Source of the DNA: an uncultured Clostridia bacterium
GTDB taxonomy: Bacteria; Bacillota; Clostridia; Oscillospirales; Acutalibacteraceae
Reading direction: 5' to 3'
NCBI GenBank assembly: GCA_946410005.1
Contig: CAMJYS010000033.1
Span: forward strand, 1 to 7,900
DNA length: 7,900 nucleotides
Part shown: positions 1 through 5,700 of the stretch, in pieces
Layout: each line of letters starts with the position of its first letter
Position numbering within the stretch: position 1 is the first letter of the stretch
The notes under the pieces: model-generated
The model's database searches: none
Told to the model about the DNA's origin: nothing
The model's input: the letters and a program-made list of their open reading frames with translations, nothing else
Translations under genes and position numbers: made by a program

Positions 1-30
1 ACCACAATAAACTGCAATTCGTTTGATCAT
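1..30 (-). CDS. N-terminal fragment, probable LOG-family (TIGR00730) protein
   Basis: Only the first ten codons lie in the window, reading MIKRIAVYCG on the minus strand. This matches the usual opening of the LOG family (lysine decarboxylase-like Rossmann proteins, TIGR00730), which typically start M-K-R-I-x-V-Y-C-G-S. Members act as cytokinin riboside 5'-monophosphate phosphoribohydrolases or nucleotide nucleosidases. The start is well supported: an AAAGGAGAG ribosome binding site at 46..38 stands 7 nt before the ATG and overlaps the stop codon of the upstream DUF1934 gene. This implies the last visible position in the ddl-murI operon and likely translational coupling. Ten residues are too few for a firm assignment, and the catalytic PGGxGTxxE motif lies outside the window. 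Confidence 0.5.
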   Translation of the reverse strand, partial: MIKRIAVYCG

Positions 31-44
31 ACAACTACTCTCCT

Positions 45-422
45 TTAATATTTTATATATAGTTTACCGCCGTCTTCATCAAGTTCACATTTTACGTCGT
101 TCGTAAAAATTCCAACGTTAATCATACCATATTCAATATAATACGGACAATAATGACGCTGACCTTTTTGCCAAATTAACTTCGTTTGCCCTCTTGCTCC
201 GTTTTTTATAAGAATTACTATATTCTCTTTTTCTTCAATTTTTACTATGCAAGTTCTAAAAACTTCAGGGTTATTATCAGAATACTCGTTATAGGTTATA
301 TAAATTTTGTCCCCAACTTTGTTTATATTTCCCACTGTTTTTATGCTTACTTTGTCTTTTTCTCCGTCCAAGCTACGAACGGAAGATATTTCAACTATAT
401 AATCTTCTTTAATTACAACCAC
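45..422 (-). CDS. DUF1934 (YwiB-like) beta-barrel protein
   Basis: A small protein of 122-125 residues, depending on the start, resembling the DUF1934/YwiB family. That family is predicted to have a calycin-like beta-barrel fold and has no established function. Visible traits are alternating hydrophobic beta-strands, a central Y-I-T-Y-N-E-Y strand, the R-x-G-Q-T-K-L-I-W segment where the family usually has a strand near the middle, and a closing D-E-D-G-G-K-L-Y-I-K-Y. No signal peptide or membrane segment is seen. It ends directly after that last strand, which is shorter than the relatives I remember (about 140 residues). It follows murI with almost no gap. The start is ambiguous. GTG at 422..420 overlaps the Shine-Dalgarno AAGGAG (427..422), so it is badly placed. 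The in-frame ATT at 413..411 has ideal 8-nt spacing and would give a family-like start (Met)-K-E-D. Coordinates use GTG as the longest conventional option. Confidence 0.7.
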   Translation of the reverse strand: MVVIKEDYIVEISSVRSLDGEKDKVSIKTVGNINKVGDKIYITYNEYSDNNPEVFRTCIVKIEEKENIVILIKNGARGQTKLIWQKGQRHYCPYYIEYGMINVGIFTNDVKCELDEDGGKLYIKY

Positions 423-427
423 TCCTT
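422..427 (-). promoter_or_regulatory. Shine-Dalgarno of the DUF1934 gene, deciding its start
   Basis: AAGGAG on the minus strand begins within the last base of the murI stop codon and runs into the proposed GTG start (422..420), sharing its G. A ribosome bound here would place its P site 5-9 nt downstream, where the only in-frame candidate is ATT at 413..411 (8-nt spacing). A TTG at the intermediate distance is out of frame and is followed at once by TAA. Confidence 0.6.
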
Positions 428-1259
428 ACTTTTCATCTTCTATATTAACTTTATTGACGAAATCAGACATATCCTCATTTAAAAACAATCTAGCATTACA
501 AGAAAACTGATTTTTACATCCGCTTACAAAAAAATCGCATTTACCTAATTTGTTATTTTTTGTATTTAAATTTGTTTTTTCAATATATTCTTTAACAAAT
601 TTTGCGGTTTCTTCGCCGGAATCAATTATTGAAATATCTTTTCCGGACGATTTTTTTATAACATCTTTTATTAATGGATAATGCGTACATCCTAAAATTA
701 TAGTATCAATATTTTGGCTTAAGAGTATATTCACATATTCTTTTACCGCCAAAACAAGTTCTTCGCTTTCTTCGTCTATATTGCCTCTTTCGATTATCGG
801 AACAAGTTTAGGGCAGCCAATCGTAAAGATCTGACAGCTCGAATCAATTTTATTAATTTCAGCTTTATATGCTCCGCTTTTAGCAGCCGCTTCGGTACAC
901 ATTACGCCTATTTTTTTATTTTTGGTAGAATTAACAGCAGCTTTACAAGTAGGAACTATTACTCCGATTACATCTACACTCGAATTTTTTGGCACAACAT
1001 TTAAATACGAACTTACTGTACCGCATGCCGCTACTACTATTTTACATTTTTTAGAAACCAAAAAATTTATATCTTGTTTTGCGTATTCTAAAATCGTTTC
1101 TTTCGATTTTACGCCATATGGAACTCTTTTTGTATCGCCAAAATAAATATAATTTTCGTTTTTTAAAATATTCCTGAGAGCTTTTAGCACGCTAAGACCA
1201 CCTACACCGGAATCAAAAACTCCGATTGGACTACAAAAATTGTAATCAATTGAATCCAA
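426..1259 (-). CDS. murI: Glutamate racemase MurI
   Basis: Converts L-glutamate to D-glutamate for the peptidoglycan stem peptide; a cofactor-independent cytoplasmic enzyme using two cysteines. Counting from the TTG start (277 residues): PIGVFDSGVGGLS at about 12-24 with catalytic Asp16, FGDTKRVPYG at about 40-49, first catalytic Cys79 in A-A-C-G-T-V-S-S, a TEAAAKSGAY segment near 122, and second catalytic Cys191 in LGCTHYPL. The usual C-N-T after the first cysteine is C-G-T here, a variant I recall from other clostridial sequences. An ATG at 1310 would overlap the end of ddl by 19 nt and another lies at 1289. Neither has a clear Shine-Dalgarno, and both add residues before the family's normal N-terminus. 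TTG at 1259..1257 has AAAGGA 9 nt upstream and gives a length close to the family norm, so I chose it. The gene lies 32 nt downstream of ddl in the same operon. Confidence 0.93.
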   Translation of the reverse strand: MDSIDYNFCSPIGVFDSGVGGLSVLKALRNILKNENYIYFGDTKRVPYGVKSKETILEYAKQDINFLVSKKCKIVVAACGTVSSYLNVVPKNSSVDVIGVIVPTCKAAVNSTKNKKIGVMCTEAAAKSGAYKAEINKIDSSCQIFTIGCPKLVPIIERGNIDEESEELVLAVKEYVNILLSQNIDTIILGCTHYPLIKDVIKKSSGKDISIIDSGEETAKFVKEYIEKTNLNTKNNKLGKCDFFVSGCKNQFSCNARLFLNEDMSDFVNKVNIEDEK

Positions 1260-1268
1260 ATTTATTTT

Positions 1269-1274
1269 TCCTTT
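1269..1274 (-). promoter_or_regulatory. Shine-Dalgarno supporting a TTG start for murI
   Basis: AAAGGA on the minus strand ends 9 nt before the TTG at 1259..1257. The two upstream in-frame ATGs (1310 and 1289) are preceded by A/T-rich sequence without a purine-rich GGA or GAG core. This is the main reason for the TTG start. Confidence 0.6.
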
Positions 1275-1291
1275 CTGATAAATTTTCATTT

Positions 1292-2356
1292 TTAATTCAT
1301 TGCTAAACATATAAGTTTATCGATAAGCTCGCTAAAACATATGCCACTTTTTTCCATGAGTTTGGGATACATACTTATATTAGTAAATCCCGGAAATGTA
1401 TTTATTTCGTTTAAAATTACATTTTGCGTATCGTTCTCGACAAAAAAGTCTACTCTTGAAAGTCCTTTACAGTCCATTACTCTATAGGCTTTTATCGCTT
1501 CTTTTTTTACTTTTTCTAAAACTTCGTTCGAAACTCTTGCGGGAATAAAAAGTTCAGATGTTCCGTTAATATACTTTGCTTCATAATCATAAAAATCATT
1601 AGAAGGTGCAATTTCTCCGGGGACTGACGCTATCGGATTTTCATTCCCTAAAACTGCACACTCGACTTCTTTTCCGACAATTCCTTCTTCGATTAATATT
1701 CTGTCATCCTCTTTTGCAGCAATTTCTATTGCATTTTTTAATTCTTCTCGATTACTTGCTTTGCTTACTCCGACAGATGAACCCGCATTTGACGGCTTTA
1801 CAAACATAGGATACTTACCTATAACTTTTTCGGTATCGTCCATGCATTTTTCAGGGTAGTTTTTAAATTCATATTCATAAAACCAATGGTATTTCGGCTT
1901 AGATATTCCATTTGCTGCCAAAACAGTATTTGTAACTATTTTATCCATGCAACAACAAGCGCCTAATACATCGCAACCAACAAATGGTATTTTTGCCAAC
2001 TTAAACAAACCTTGAATCGTTCCGTCTTCTCCGTTTTTGCCGTGAAGAACAGGAATAACAACATCAATATTTATTGTTTCATACTTCCCGTTTTCACAAA
2101 CAACCAACCCTTTTATATCTGAATCCGGAGAAATAAACGCTGACTTATTATTTTCGTCATTTTCCCATTCGCCACTAGGTATTTTAGAAATATCTCCGGA
2201 AAATAAAATCCATTTTCCAAGTTTAGTTATACCGATTAAATATAAATTATATTTTTCTTTTGAAATATTTTTTATTATAGATTCAGCCGAAACTCTTGAC
2301 ACATCATGTTCCGACGACACTCCTCCGAAAATTATTCCGACATTTAACTTTGCCAT
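1292..2356 (-). CDS. ddl: D-alanine--D-alanine ligase
   Basis: An ATP-dependent cytoplasmic ligase joining two D-Ala for the peptidoglycan pentapeptide. It is 354 residues long, in the range of the longer DdlA-type enzymes. Motifs in order: N-terminal IIFGGVSSEHDVS (8-20) with the D-Ala-binding Glu16; VLHGKNGEDGTIQG (103-116); the ATP-grasp segment FVKPSNAGSSVGV (185-197); EEGIVGKEVECAVLG (223-237); the omega-loop FYDYEAKY (255-262); and metal-binding LNEINTFPGFT (315-325). Lys261-Tyr262 in the omega-loop marks a D-Ala-D-Ala enzyme. D-Ala-D-Lac ligases of the Leuconostoc type have Phe at this Tyr, and VanA types lack the motif. No vancomycin resistance is therefore implied. It is first in the operon, with a strong GGAGGA (2368..2363) 6 nt before the ATG and an extended -10 promoter further upstream. 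murI follows, a sensible pairing for cell-wall precursor supply. Confidence 0.97.
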   Translation of the reverse strand: MAKLNVGIIFGGVSSEHDVSRVSAESIIKNISKEKYNLYLIGITKLGKWILFSGDISKIPSGEWENDENNKSAFISPDSDIKGLVVCENGKYETINIDVVIPVLHGKNGEDGTIQGLFKLAKIPFVGCDVLGACCCMDKIVTNTVLAANGISKPKYHWFYEYEFKNYPEKCMDDTEKVIGKYPMFVKPSNAGSSVGVSKASNREELKNAIEIAAKEDDRILIEEGIVGKEVECAVLGNENPIASVPGEIAPSNDFYDYEAKYINGTSELFIPARVSNEVLEKVKKEAIKAYRVMDCKGLSRVDFFVENDTQNVILNEINTFPGFTNISMYPKLMEKSGICFSELIDKLICLAMN

Positions 2357-2362
2357 ATAAAA

Positions 2363-2368
2363 TCCTCC
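2363..2368 (-). promoter_or_regulatory. Strong ribosome binding site of ddl
   Basis: GGAGGA on the minus strand, 6 nt upstream of the ddl ATG at 2356. It is a near-consensus Shine-Dalgarno and fixes the start codon. Confidence 0.85.
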
Positions 2369-2396
2369 AAATAACTAAAATTATTATTCTTAACTT

Positions 2397-2405
2397 ATTA
2401 TATCA
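2397..2405 (-). promoter_or_regulatory. Extended -10 promoter of the ddl-murI operon
   Basis: On the minus strand this reads TGATATAAT, a perfect TGn-TATAAT extended -10. No good -35 hexamer is found 16-18 bp upstream, which fits an extended -10 promoter. Transcription would begin near 2390, giving a leader of about 30-35 nt, too short for a riboswitch or attenuator. It faces away from the asparaginase promoters in the same 210-bp gap. Confidence 0.6.
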
Positions 2406-2469
2406 CTAGTAGAACTTAAATGTTATATAATAATATTTAAGATTAAAAAAATATTTTTAGAATTAAAAT

Positions 2470-2509
2470 TTGAAAACTTGACCAAAACATGTATAATTTT
2501 ATGTATAAT
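2470..2509 (+). promoter_or_regulatory. Two overlapping sigma-A-type promoters for the asparaginase gene
   Basis: Two perfect TATAAT boxes lie 12 bp apart, at 2492-2497 and 2504-2509. Both sit in a direct repeat ATGTATAATTT (2489-2499 and 2501-2511). TTGAAA at 2470-2475 is 16 bp from the first box. TTGACC at 2478-2483 is 20 bp from the second, which is longer than usual. A/T-rich sequence with A-tracts upstream (about 2430-2468) could act as an UP element. Start sites would fall near 2504 or 2516. Confidence 0.55.
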
Positions 2510-2550
2510 TTAAATACTCAAAAATTTGCTTATCAAAAATAATACTTATA

Positions 2551-2556
2551 AAGGAG
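2551..2556 (+). promoter_or_regulatory. Ribosome binding site of the asparaginase gene
   Basis: AAGGAG, 10 nt before the ATG at 2567. The spacing is slightly long but acceptable, and no closer in-frame start is available. Confidence 0.75.
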
Positions 2557-2566
2557 TTTTTGTACT

Positions 2567-3562
2567 ATGAAAAAAGAAAAGAAATCAAAAAGAATATTAG
2601 TAATCGGAACGGGCGGAACTATTGCCGGAAAAGGCGACAATTTCAAAACTTCAGACTATACTGCAGCACAAATAAAAATAGAAGACTTAGTTAACGAAGT
2701 ATGTGAAAATACTATTCATGACAACATTGATACAGTAGATTATTTTAACATAGACAGTTGTGATATGACATTCGAAAAATTAATAAAGTTGTCTGATTTT
2801 ATTAATAAAAATTCTCAAAAAGAAGATTATGACGGATTTGTAATTACACACGGAACAGATACTTTGGAAGAAACTGCGTATTTTCTAAATCTAACCGTAA
2901 AAACTCAAAAACCTGTCGTAATAACGGGAGCAATGAGACCGCATACCGCATTGGGTGCAGACGGACCGATGAATTTATATCAAGCAATTTCCCTCGCAAA
3001 AAGCGAAGAAGCTATAAATAAAGGCGTATTGGTTGTATTTTCTGACACAATATATAGTGCAAGAGATGTTTCTAAAATTAATACATTTAAGCCCGCGGCG
3101 TTCGGACAAAAAGACTTGGGCTGTCTAGGATATATGCGAGATGAAAACGTATTTTTTTATAATTCACCTACTAAAAAACATACAATATATTCAGAATTTG
3201 ATATTTCATATTTAGAAAATTTACCAAAAGTAGAAATTGTAATGTTTTATCCTAGTGCTGATATTAAAATTTTAGATTATGTTTCAAAAGATTGCGATGG
3301 AATTGTTCTGGCGGGTGCCGGATGTGGAAATGTCAGCACATCTTGGAGTGAAAAAGTTAAGAAAATTATTTCTTCAGGGATTCCGGTTGTGAGGTCATCT
3401 AGGATTGCAAATGGCGTTGTAACCTATAACGAAAAAACTATTCACGAAAAAGGCATTTTTGCGGAAAATTTATCGCCTTTAAAATCAAGAATTTTACTTT
3501 CTTTGGCTCTGACTAAATCAACTAATCTCGAAGAAATACAAAAATTCTTTTTAGAATATTAA
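2567..3562 (+). CDS. L-asparaginase, type II-like, without signal peptide
   Basis: Hydrolyses L-asparagine to L-aspartate and ammonia. At 331 residues it aligns by eye with E. coli AnsB (type II) rather than AnsA. Evidence in order: VIGTGGTIAGKGDN (12-25) with nucleophile Thr18; SDYTAAQI (29-36) with Tyr31, equivalent to AnsB Tyr25; NIDSCDM (61-67) with Ser64; ITHGTDTLEETAYFL (93-107) with Thr97-Asp98; GAMRPHTALGADGPMNLY (121-138), where type I enzymes read TGSQIP; ARDVSKINTF (165-174) with Lys170; GAGCGN (250-255); VVRSSR (274-279); and an AnsB-like C-terminus. Unlike secreted AnsB, it has no signal peptide: the short Lys-rich start runs straight into the first beta-strand, so it should be cytoplasmic. 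Whether glutamine is also a substrate cannot be read from sequence. It is monocistronic, bounded by its own promoters and terminator. Confidence is high for the family and moderate for location. Confidence 0.95.
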   Translation: MKKEKKSKRILVIGTGGTIAGKGDNFKTSDYTAAQIKIEDLVNEVCENTIHDNIDTVDYFNIDSCDMTFEKLIKLSDFINKNSQKEDYDGFVITHGTDTLEETAYFLNLTVKTQKPVVITGAMRPHTALGADGPMNLYQAISLAKSEEAINKGVLVVFSDTIYSARDVSKINTFKPAAFGQKDLGCLGYMRDENVFFYNSPTKKHTIYSEFDISYLENLPKVEIVMFYPSADIKILDYVSKDCDGIVLAGAGCGNVSTSWSEKVKKIISSGIPVVRSSRIANGVVTYNEKTIHEKGIFAENLSPLKSRILLSLALTKSTNLEEIQKFFLEY

Positions 3563-3568
3563 TTTTTT

Positions 3569-3606
3569 CAAAACACTTATCATTGTCTGATAAGTGTTTT
3601 GTTTTT
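3569..3606 (+). terminator. Intrinsic terminator after the asparaginase gene
   Basis: A perfect 14-bp stem, CAAAACACTTATCA (3569-3582) and TGATAAGTGTTTTG (3588-3601), has a 5-nt loop TTGTC and is followed by five T (3602-3606). It lies 6 nt after the asparaginase stop. There is no A-run on the other side, so it should act only on plus-strand transcripts. It separates the asparaginase gene from uvrB. Confidence 0.9.
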
Positions 3607-3636
3607 AAAACAGAACTATACATATTCGACAGGCTG

Positions 3637-3665
3637 TTAATAAACATAATGAAAAGGAATATAAT
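3637..3665 (+). promoter_or_regulatory. Putative uvrB-uvrA promoter
   Basis: A perfect -10 TATAAT at 3660-3665 stands 17 bp from a weak -35 TTAATA (3637-3642, four of six matches to TTGACA). The -35 overlaps a small dyad, TGTT-AATA-AACA (3635-3646). Transcription would begin near 3672, about 40 nt before uvrB. A clear Gram-positive LexA box (GAAC-N4-GTTC) is not present. Confidence 0.5.
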
Positions 3666-3699
3666 AAAATTTAACAAATAAATTCATTTTAAAAATTAA

Positions 3700-3705
3700 G
3701 AGGAG
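3700..3705 (+). promoter_or_regulatory. Ribosome binding site of uvrB
   Basis: GAGGAG, 6 nt before the ATG at 3712. The preceding AA makes a longer purine run. It confirms the start that gives the normal UvrB N-terminus. Confidence 0.75.
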
Positions 3706-3711
3706 CGGCTT

Positions 3712-5664
3712 ATGGATTTTAAAATAAAATCGGATTTTAAATTGCAAGCTGATCAGATTCAAGCTGTAAAAAATTTAAGCAGTGGTATTAATTCCGGCAT
3801 TAAAGAACAAACGCTTTTAGGTGTTACAGGTTCCGGAAAAACTTTTACTATGGCGAATATCATAGAGCAAACTCAAAAGCCGACTTTGATTCTTGCTCAC
3901 AACAAAACTCTTGCCGCTCAACTTTGCAGTGAATTTAAAACTTTTTTCCCGGACAATGCAGTTGAATATTTCGTATCATACTACGACTACTATCAAACGG
4001 AAGCTGATATTTCGTCCACGGATACGTATATAGAAAAAGATTCTGCAATAAACGACGAAATAGACAAACTAAGGCATTCGGCAACTTCTGCTTTATCGGA
4101 AAGACGAGATGTTATAATCGTTTCAAGCGTTTCTTGTATATATAGTTTAGGAAACCCTATCGATTATCGCACTATGGTTATATCTTTAAGGCTTGGAATG
4201 ACGAAAAGCCGCGACGATTTAGTAAGAAAATTGATAGAAATTCAGTATGAACGCAATGACGTAAACTTAACTCGAAATAAATTTAGAGTTAGAGGCGATG
4301 TTTTAGAAATTTTCCCTGCAATGTCGAGCAACTATCTAATCAGAGTCGAATTTTTCGGATATGAAATCGACAGAATATGCGAAGTTAATCCGATTACAGG
4401 TCAAATCGAAAAACTTTTAAAACATGTTGCTATCTATCCTGCTTCTCATTACATTGTTTCGAAAGACAAATTAGAAAAATCACTCTTAAAAATAGAAGAC
4501 GAAATGCACGAGCGAGTAGAATTTTTTAGAAAAAACAACAAGTTAATAGAAGCTCAGAGAATTGAACAAAGAATAAAATATGACATCGAACTTTTAAGAG
4601 AAGTTGGATTTTGCAAAGGAATAGAAAATTATTCGGGCATAATGTCAGGTCGAGAACCTGGAAGCCCGCCATTTACACTTTTCGATTATTTTCCGGACGA
4701 TTTTCTATTATTTATAGACGAATCGCACGTTACACTTCCTCAAGTAAGAGCAATGTATGCCGGCGACAGGGCTAGAAAATCAAATTTGATAGAACACGGG
4801 TTTAGACTCCCGTCAGCTTACGACAATCGTCCTATGACTTTTGATGAATTTTACAGCAAAATAAATCAAGTTGTTTTTGTAAGCGCTACACCCGGCGATT
4901 TTGAACTTGAAAAAAGCGAAAATATTGTTGAGCAAATAATACGCCCGACGGGACTTTTAGACCCTGAAATTGATGTACGACCAATTGACGGACAAATTGA
5001 TGATTTATTAGGCGAAATAAACGATAGAATAAGCAAAAAAGAGAGGGTTTTGATAACTACTCTAACTAAGAAAATGGCCGAGGATTTAACAACATATCTT
5101 TCTGACTTAAACATAAAAGTTAAATATCTTCACAGCGATGTTGATACAATAGAACGAATGGAAATAATAAGAGATTTACGTCTTGGCAATTTTGATGTTT
5201 TAGTCGGGATAAATCTTTTAAGAGAAGGACTGGACATACCCGAAGTTTCGCTAGTTGCTATTTTAGACGCAGACAAAGAAGGCTTTTTAAGGTCCGAACG
5301 CTCGTTAATTCAAACAATCGGAAGAGCTGCTAGAAACGCTAACGGAAAAGTTATTATGTACGCCGACACAGTAACTCGCTCAATGGAGATTGCAATAAAC
5401 GAAACTAACAGAAGAAGAAGTATACAAATTGAATACAACAAAGAACACAATATTACTCCTAAAACTATAATTAAAAACGTTTCGGATGTATTAGCAATAT
5501 CAAGTAGCGAAACGCTTAAATCTCCGAAAAAGCAGAAGAAAATGTCTAAATCCGAAAAAGAAAAACTTATCGACGAACTTACTAAAAAAATGAAATATGC
5601 CGCTAAAATGCTCGAATTTGAACGTGCTGCATTTTTAAGAGATGAAATCGAAAAATTAAAATAA
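3712..5664 (+). CDS. uvrB: UvrABC system protein B (excinuclease ABC subunit B)
   Basis: The damage-verifying helicase-like subunit of nucleotide excision repair: loaded onto DNA by UvrA, it then recruits UvrC. It is 650 residues, full length for the family. Walker A GVTGSGKT (37-44, Lys43); beta-hairpin region 90-110; DESH Walker B (336-339) followed by [22 protein letters not shown] (391-395); LREGLDIPE (503-511); and motif [11 protein letters not shown] (534-542). A C-terminal UVR motif (about 617-650) is the UvrC-binding helix pair. UvrA-contact arginines in domain 2 appear kept (Arg181, Arg192, Arg194, equivalent to 183, 194 and 196 in Bacillus caldotenax numbering). The hairpin is odd: the usual Q-P-E-A-Y-V/I-P reads Q-T-E-A-D-I-S, so the position of E. 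coli Tyr101 is Asp99, while Tyr90, 91, 93, 94 and 106 are kept. It is the first gene of a uvrB-uvrA pair with a 15-nt gap. Confidence 0.97.
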   Translation: MDFKIKSDFKLQADQIQAVKNLSSGINSGIKEQTLLGVTGSGKTFTMANIIEQTQKPTLILAHNKTLAAQLCSEFKTFFPDNAVEYFVSYYDYYQTEADISSTDTYIEKDSAINDEIDKLRHSATSALSERRDVIIVSSVSCIYSLGNPIDYRTMVISLRLGMTKSRDDLVRKLIEIQYERNDVNLTRNKFRVRGDVLEIFPAMSSNYLIRVEFFGYEIDRICEVNPITGQIEKLLKHVAIYPASHYIVSKDKLEKSLLKIEDEMHERVEFFRKNNKLIEAQRIEQRIKYDIELLREVGFCKGIENYSGIMSGREPGSPPFTLFDYFPDDFLLFIDESHVTLPQVRAMYAGDRARKSNLIEHGFRLPSAYDNRPMTFDEFYSKINQVVFVSATPGDFELEKSENIVEQIIRPTGLLDPEIDVRPIDGQIDDLLGEINDRISKKERVLITTLTKKMAEDLTTYLSDLNIKVKYLHSDVDTIERMEIIRDLRLGNFDVLVGINLLREGLDIPEVSLVAILDADKEGFLRSERSLIQTIGRAARNANGKVIMYADTVTRSMEIAINETNRRRSIQIEYNKEHNITPKTIIKNVSDVLAISSSETLKSPKKQKKMSKSEKEKLIDELTKKMKYAAKMLEFERAAFLRDEIEKLK

Positions 5665-5670
5665 AAAGGA
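5663..5670 (+). promoter_or_regulatory. Shine-Dalgarno of uvrA, deciding a non-standard start
   Basis: AAAAAGGA overlaps the uvrB stop codon and ends 9 nt before the in-frame ATT at 5680. No ATG, GTG or TTG in the uvrA frame lies between the uvrB stop and the Walker A motif. CTG at 5671 abuts the site and ATA at 5674 is only 3 nt away, so ATT has the best spacing. Confidence 0.65.
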
Positions 5671-5673
5671 CTG

Positions 5674-5700
5674 ATAGTTATTAAAAATATAGTTATTAAA
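5674..5700 (+). repeat. 12-bp direct repeat at the uvrA start
   Basis: ATAGTTATTAAA occurs at 5674-5685 and again at 5689-5700, separated by AAT, with a 15-bp period (five codons). The first copy contains the proposed ATT start codon. The second encodes I-V-I-K just before G-A-K-E-H-N, a normal part of the UvrA N-terminus. Confidence 0.85.

Noticed and set aside
186..482. Plus-strand open frame opposite the DUF1934 and murI genes
   Set aside because: It is very rich in Phe and Tyr, lies antisense to two recognisable genes, and looks like the complement of AT-rich coding sequence.
1292..2356. ddl as a vancomycin-resistance (D-Ala-D-Lac) ligase
   Set aside because: The omega-loop reads FYDYEAKY with Lys-Tyr, as in D-Ala-D-Ala ligases, and there is no vanH- or vanX-like neighbour.
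2447..2458. AAAAATATTTTT palindrome in the divergent intergenic region as an operator or terminator
   Set aside because: It has no GC in the stem, so it cannot be an intrinsic terminator, and such palindromes arise easily in AT-rich DNA. It is better read as part of an A-tract upstream element.
2357..2566. Riboswitch or leader regulation for ddl or the asparaginase gene
   Set aside because: The predicted leaders are only about 30-60 nt and show no GC-containing stems or terminator-like hairpin.
3613..3627. Possible LexA/SOS box GAAC...ATTC upstream of uvrB
   Set aside because: The half-sites are GAAC and ATTC with seven bases between them. The Gram-positive LexA operator needs GAAC-N4-GTTC, so spacing and right arm both fail.
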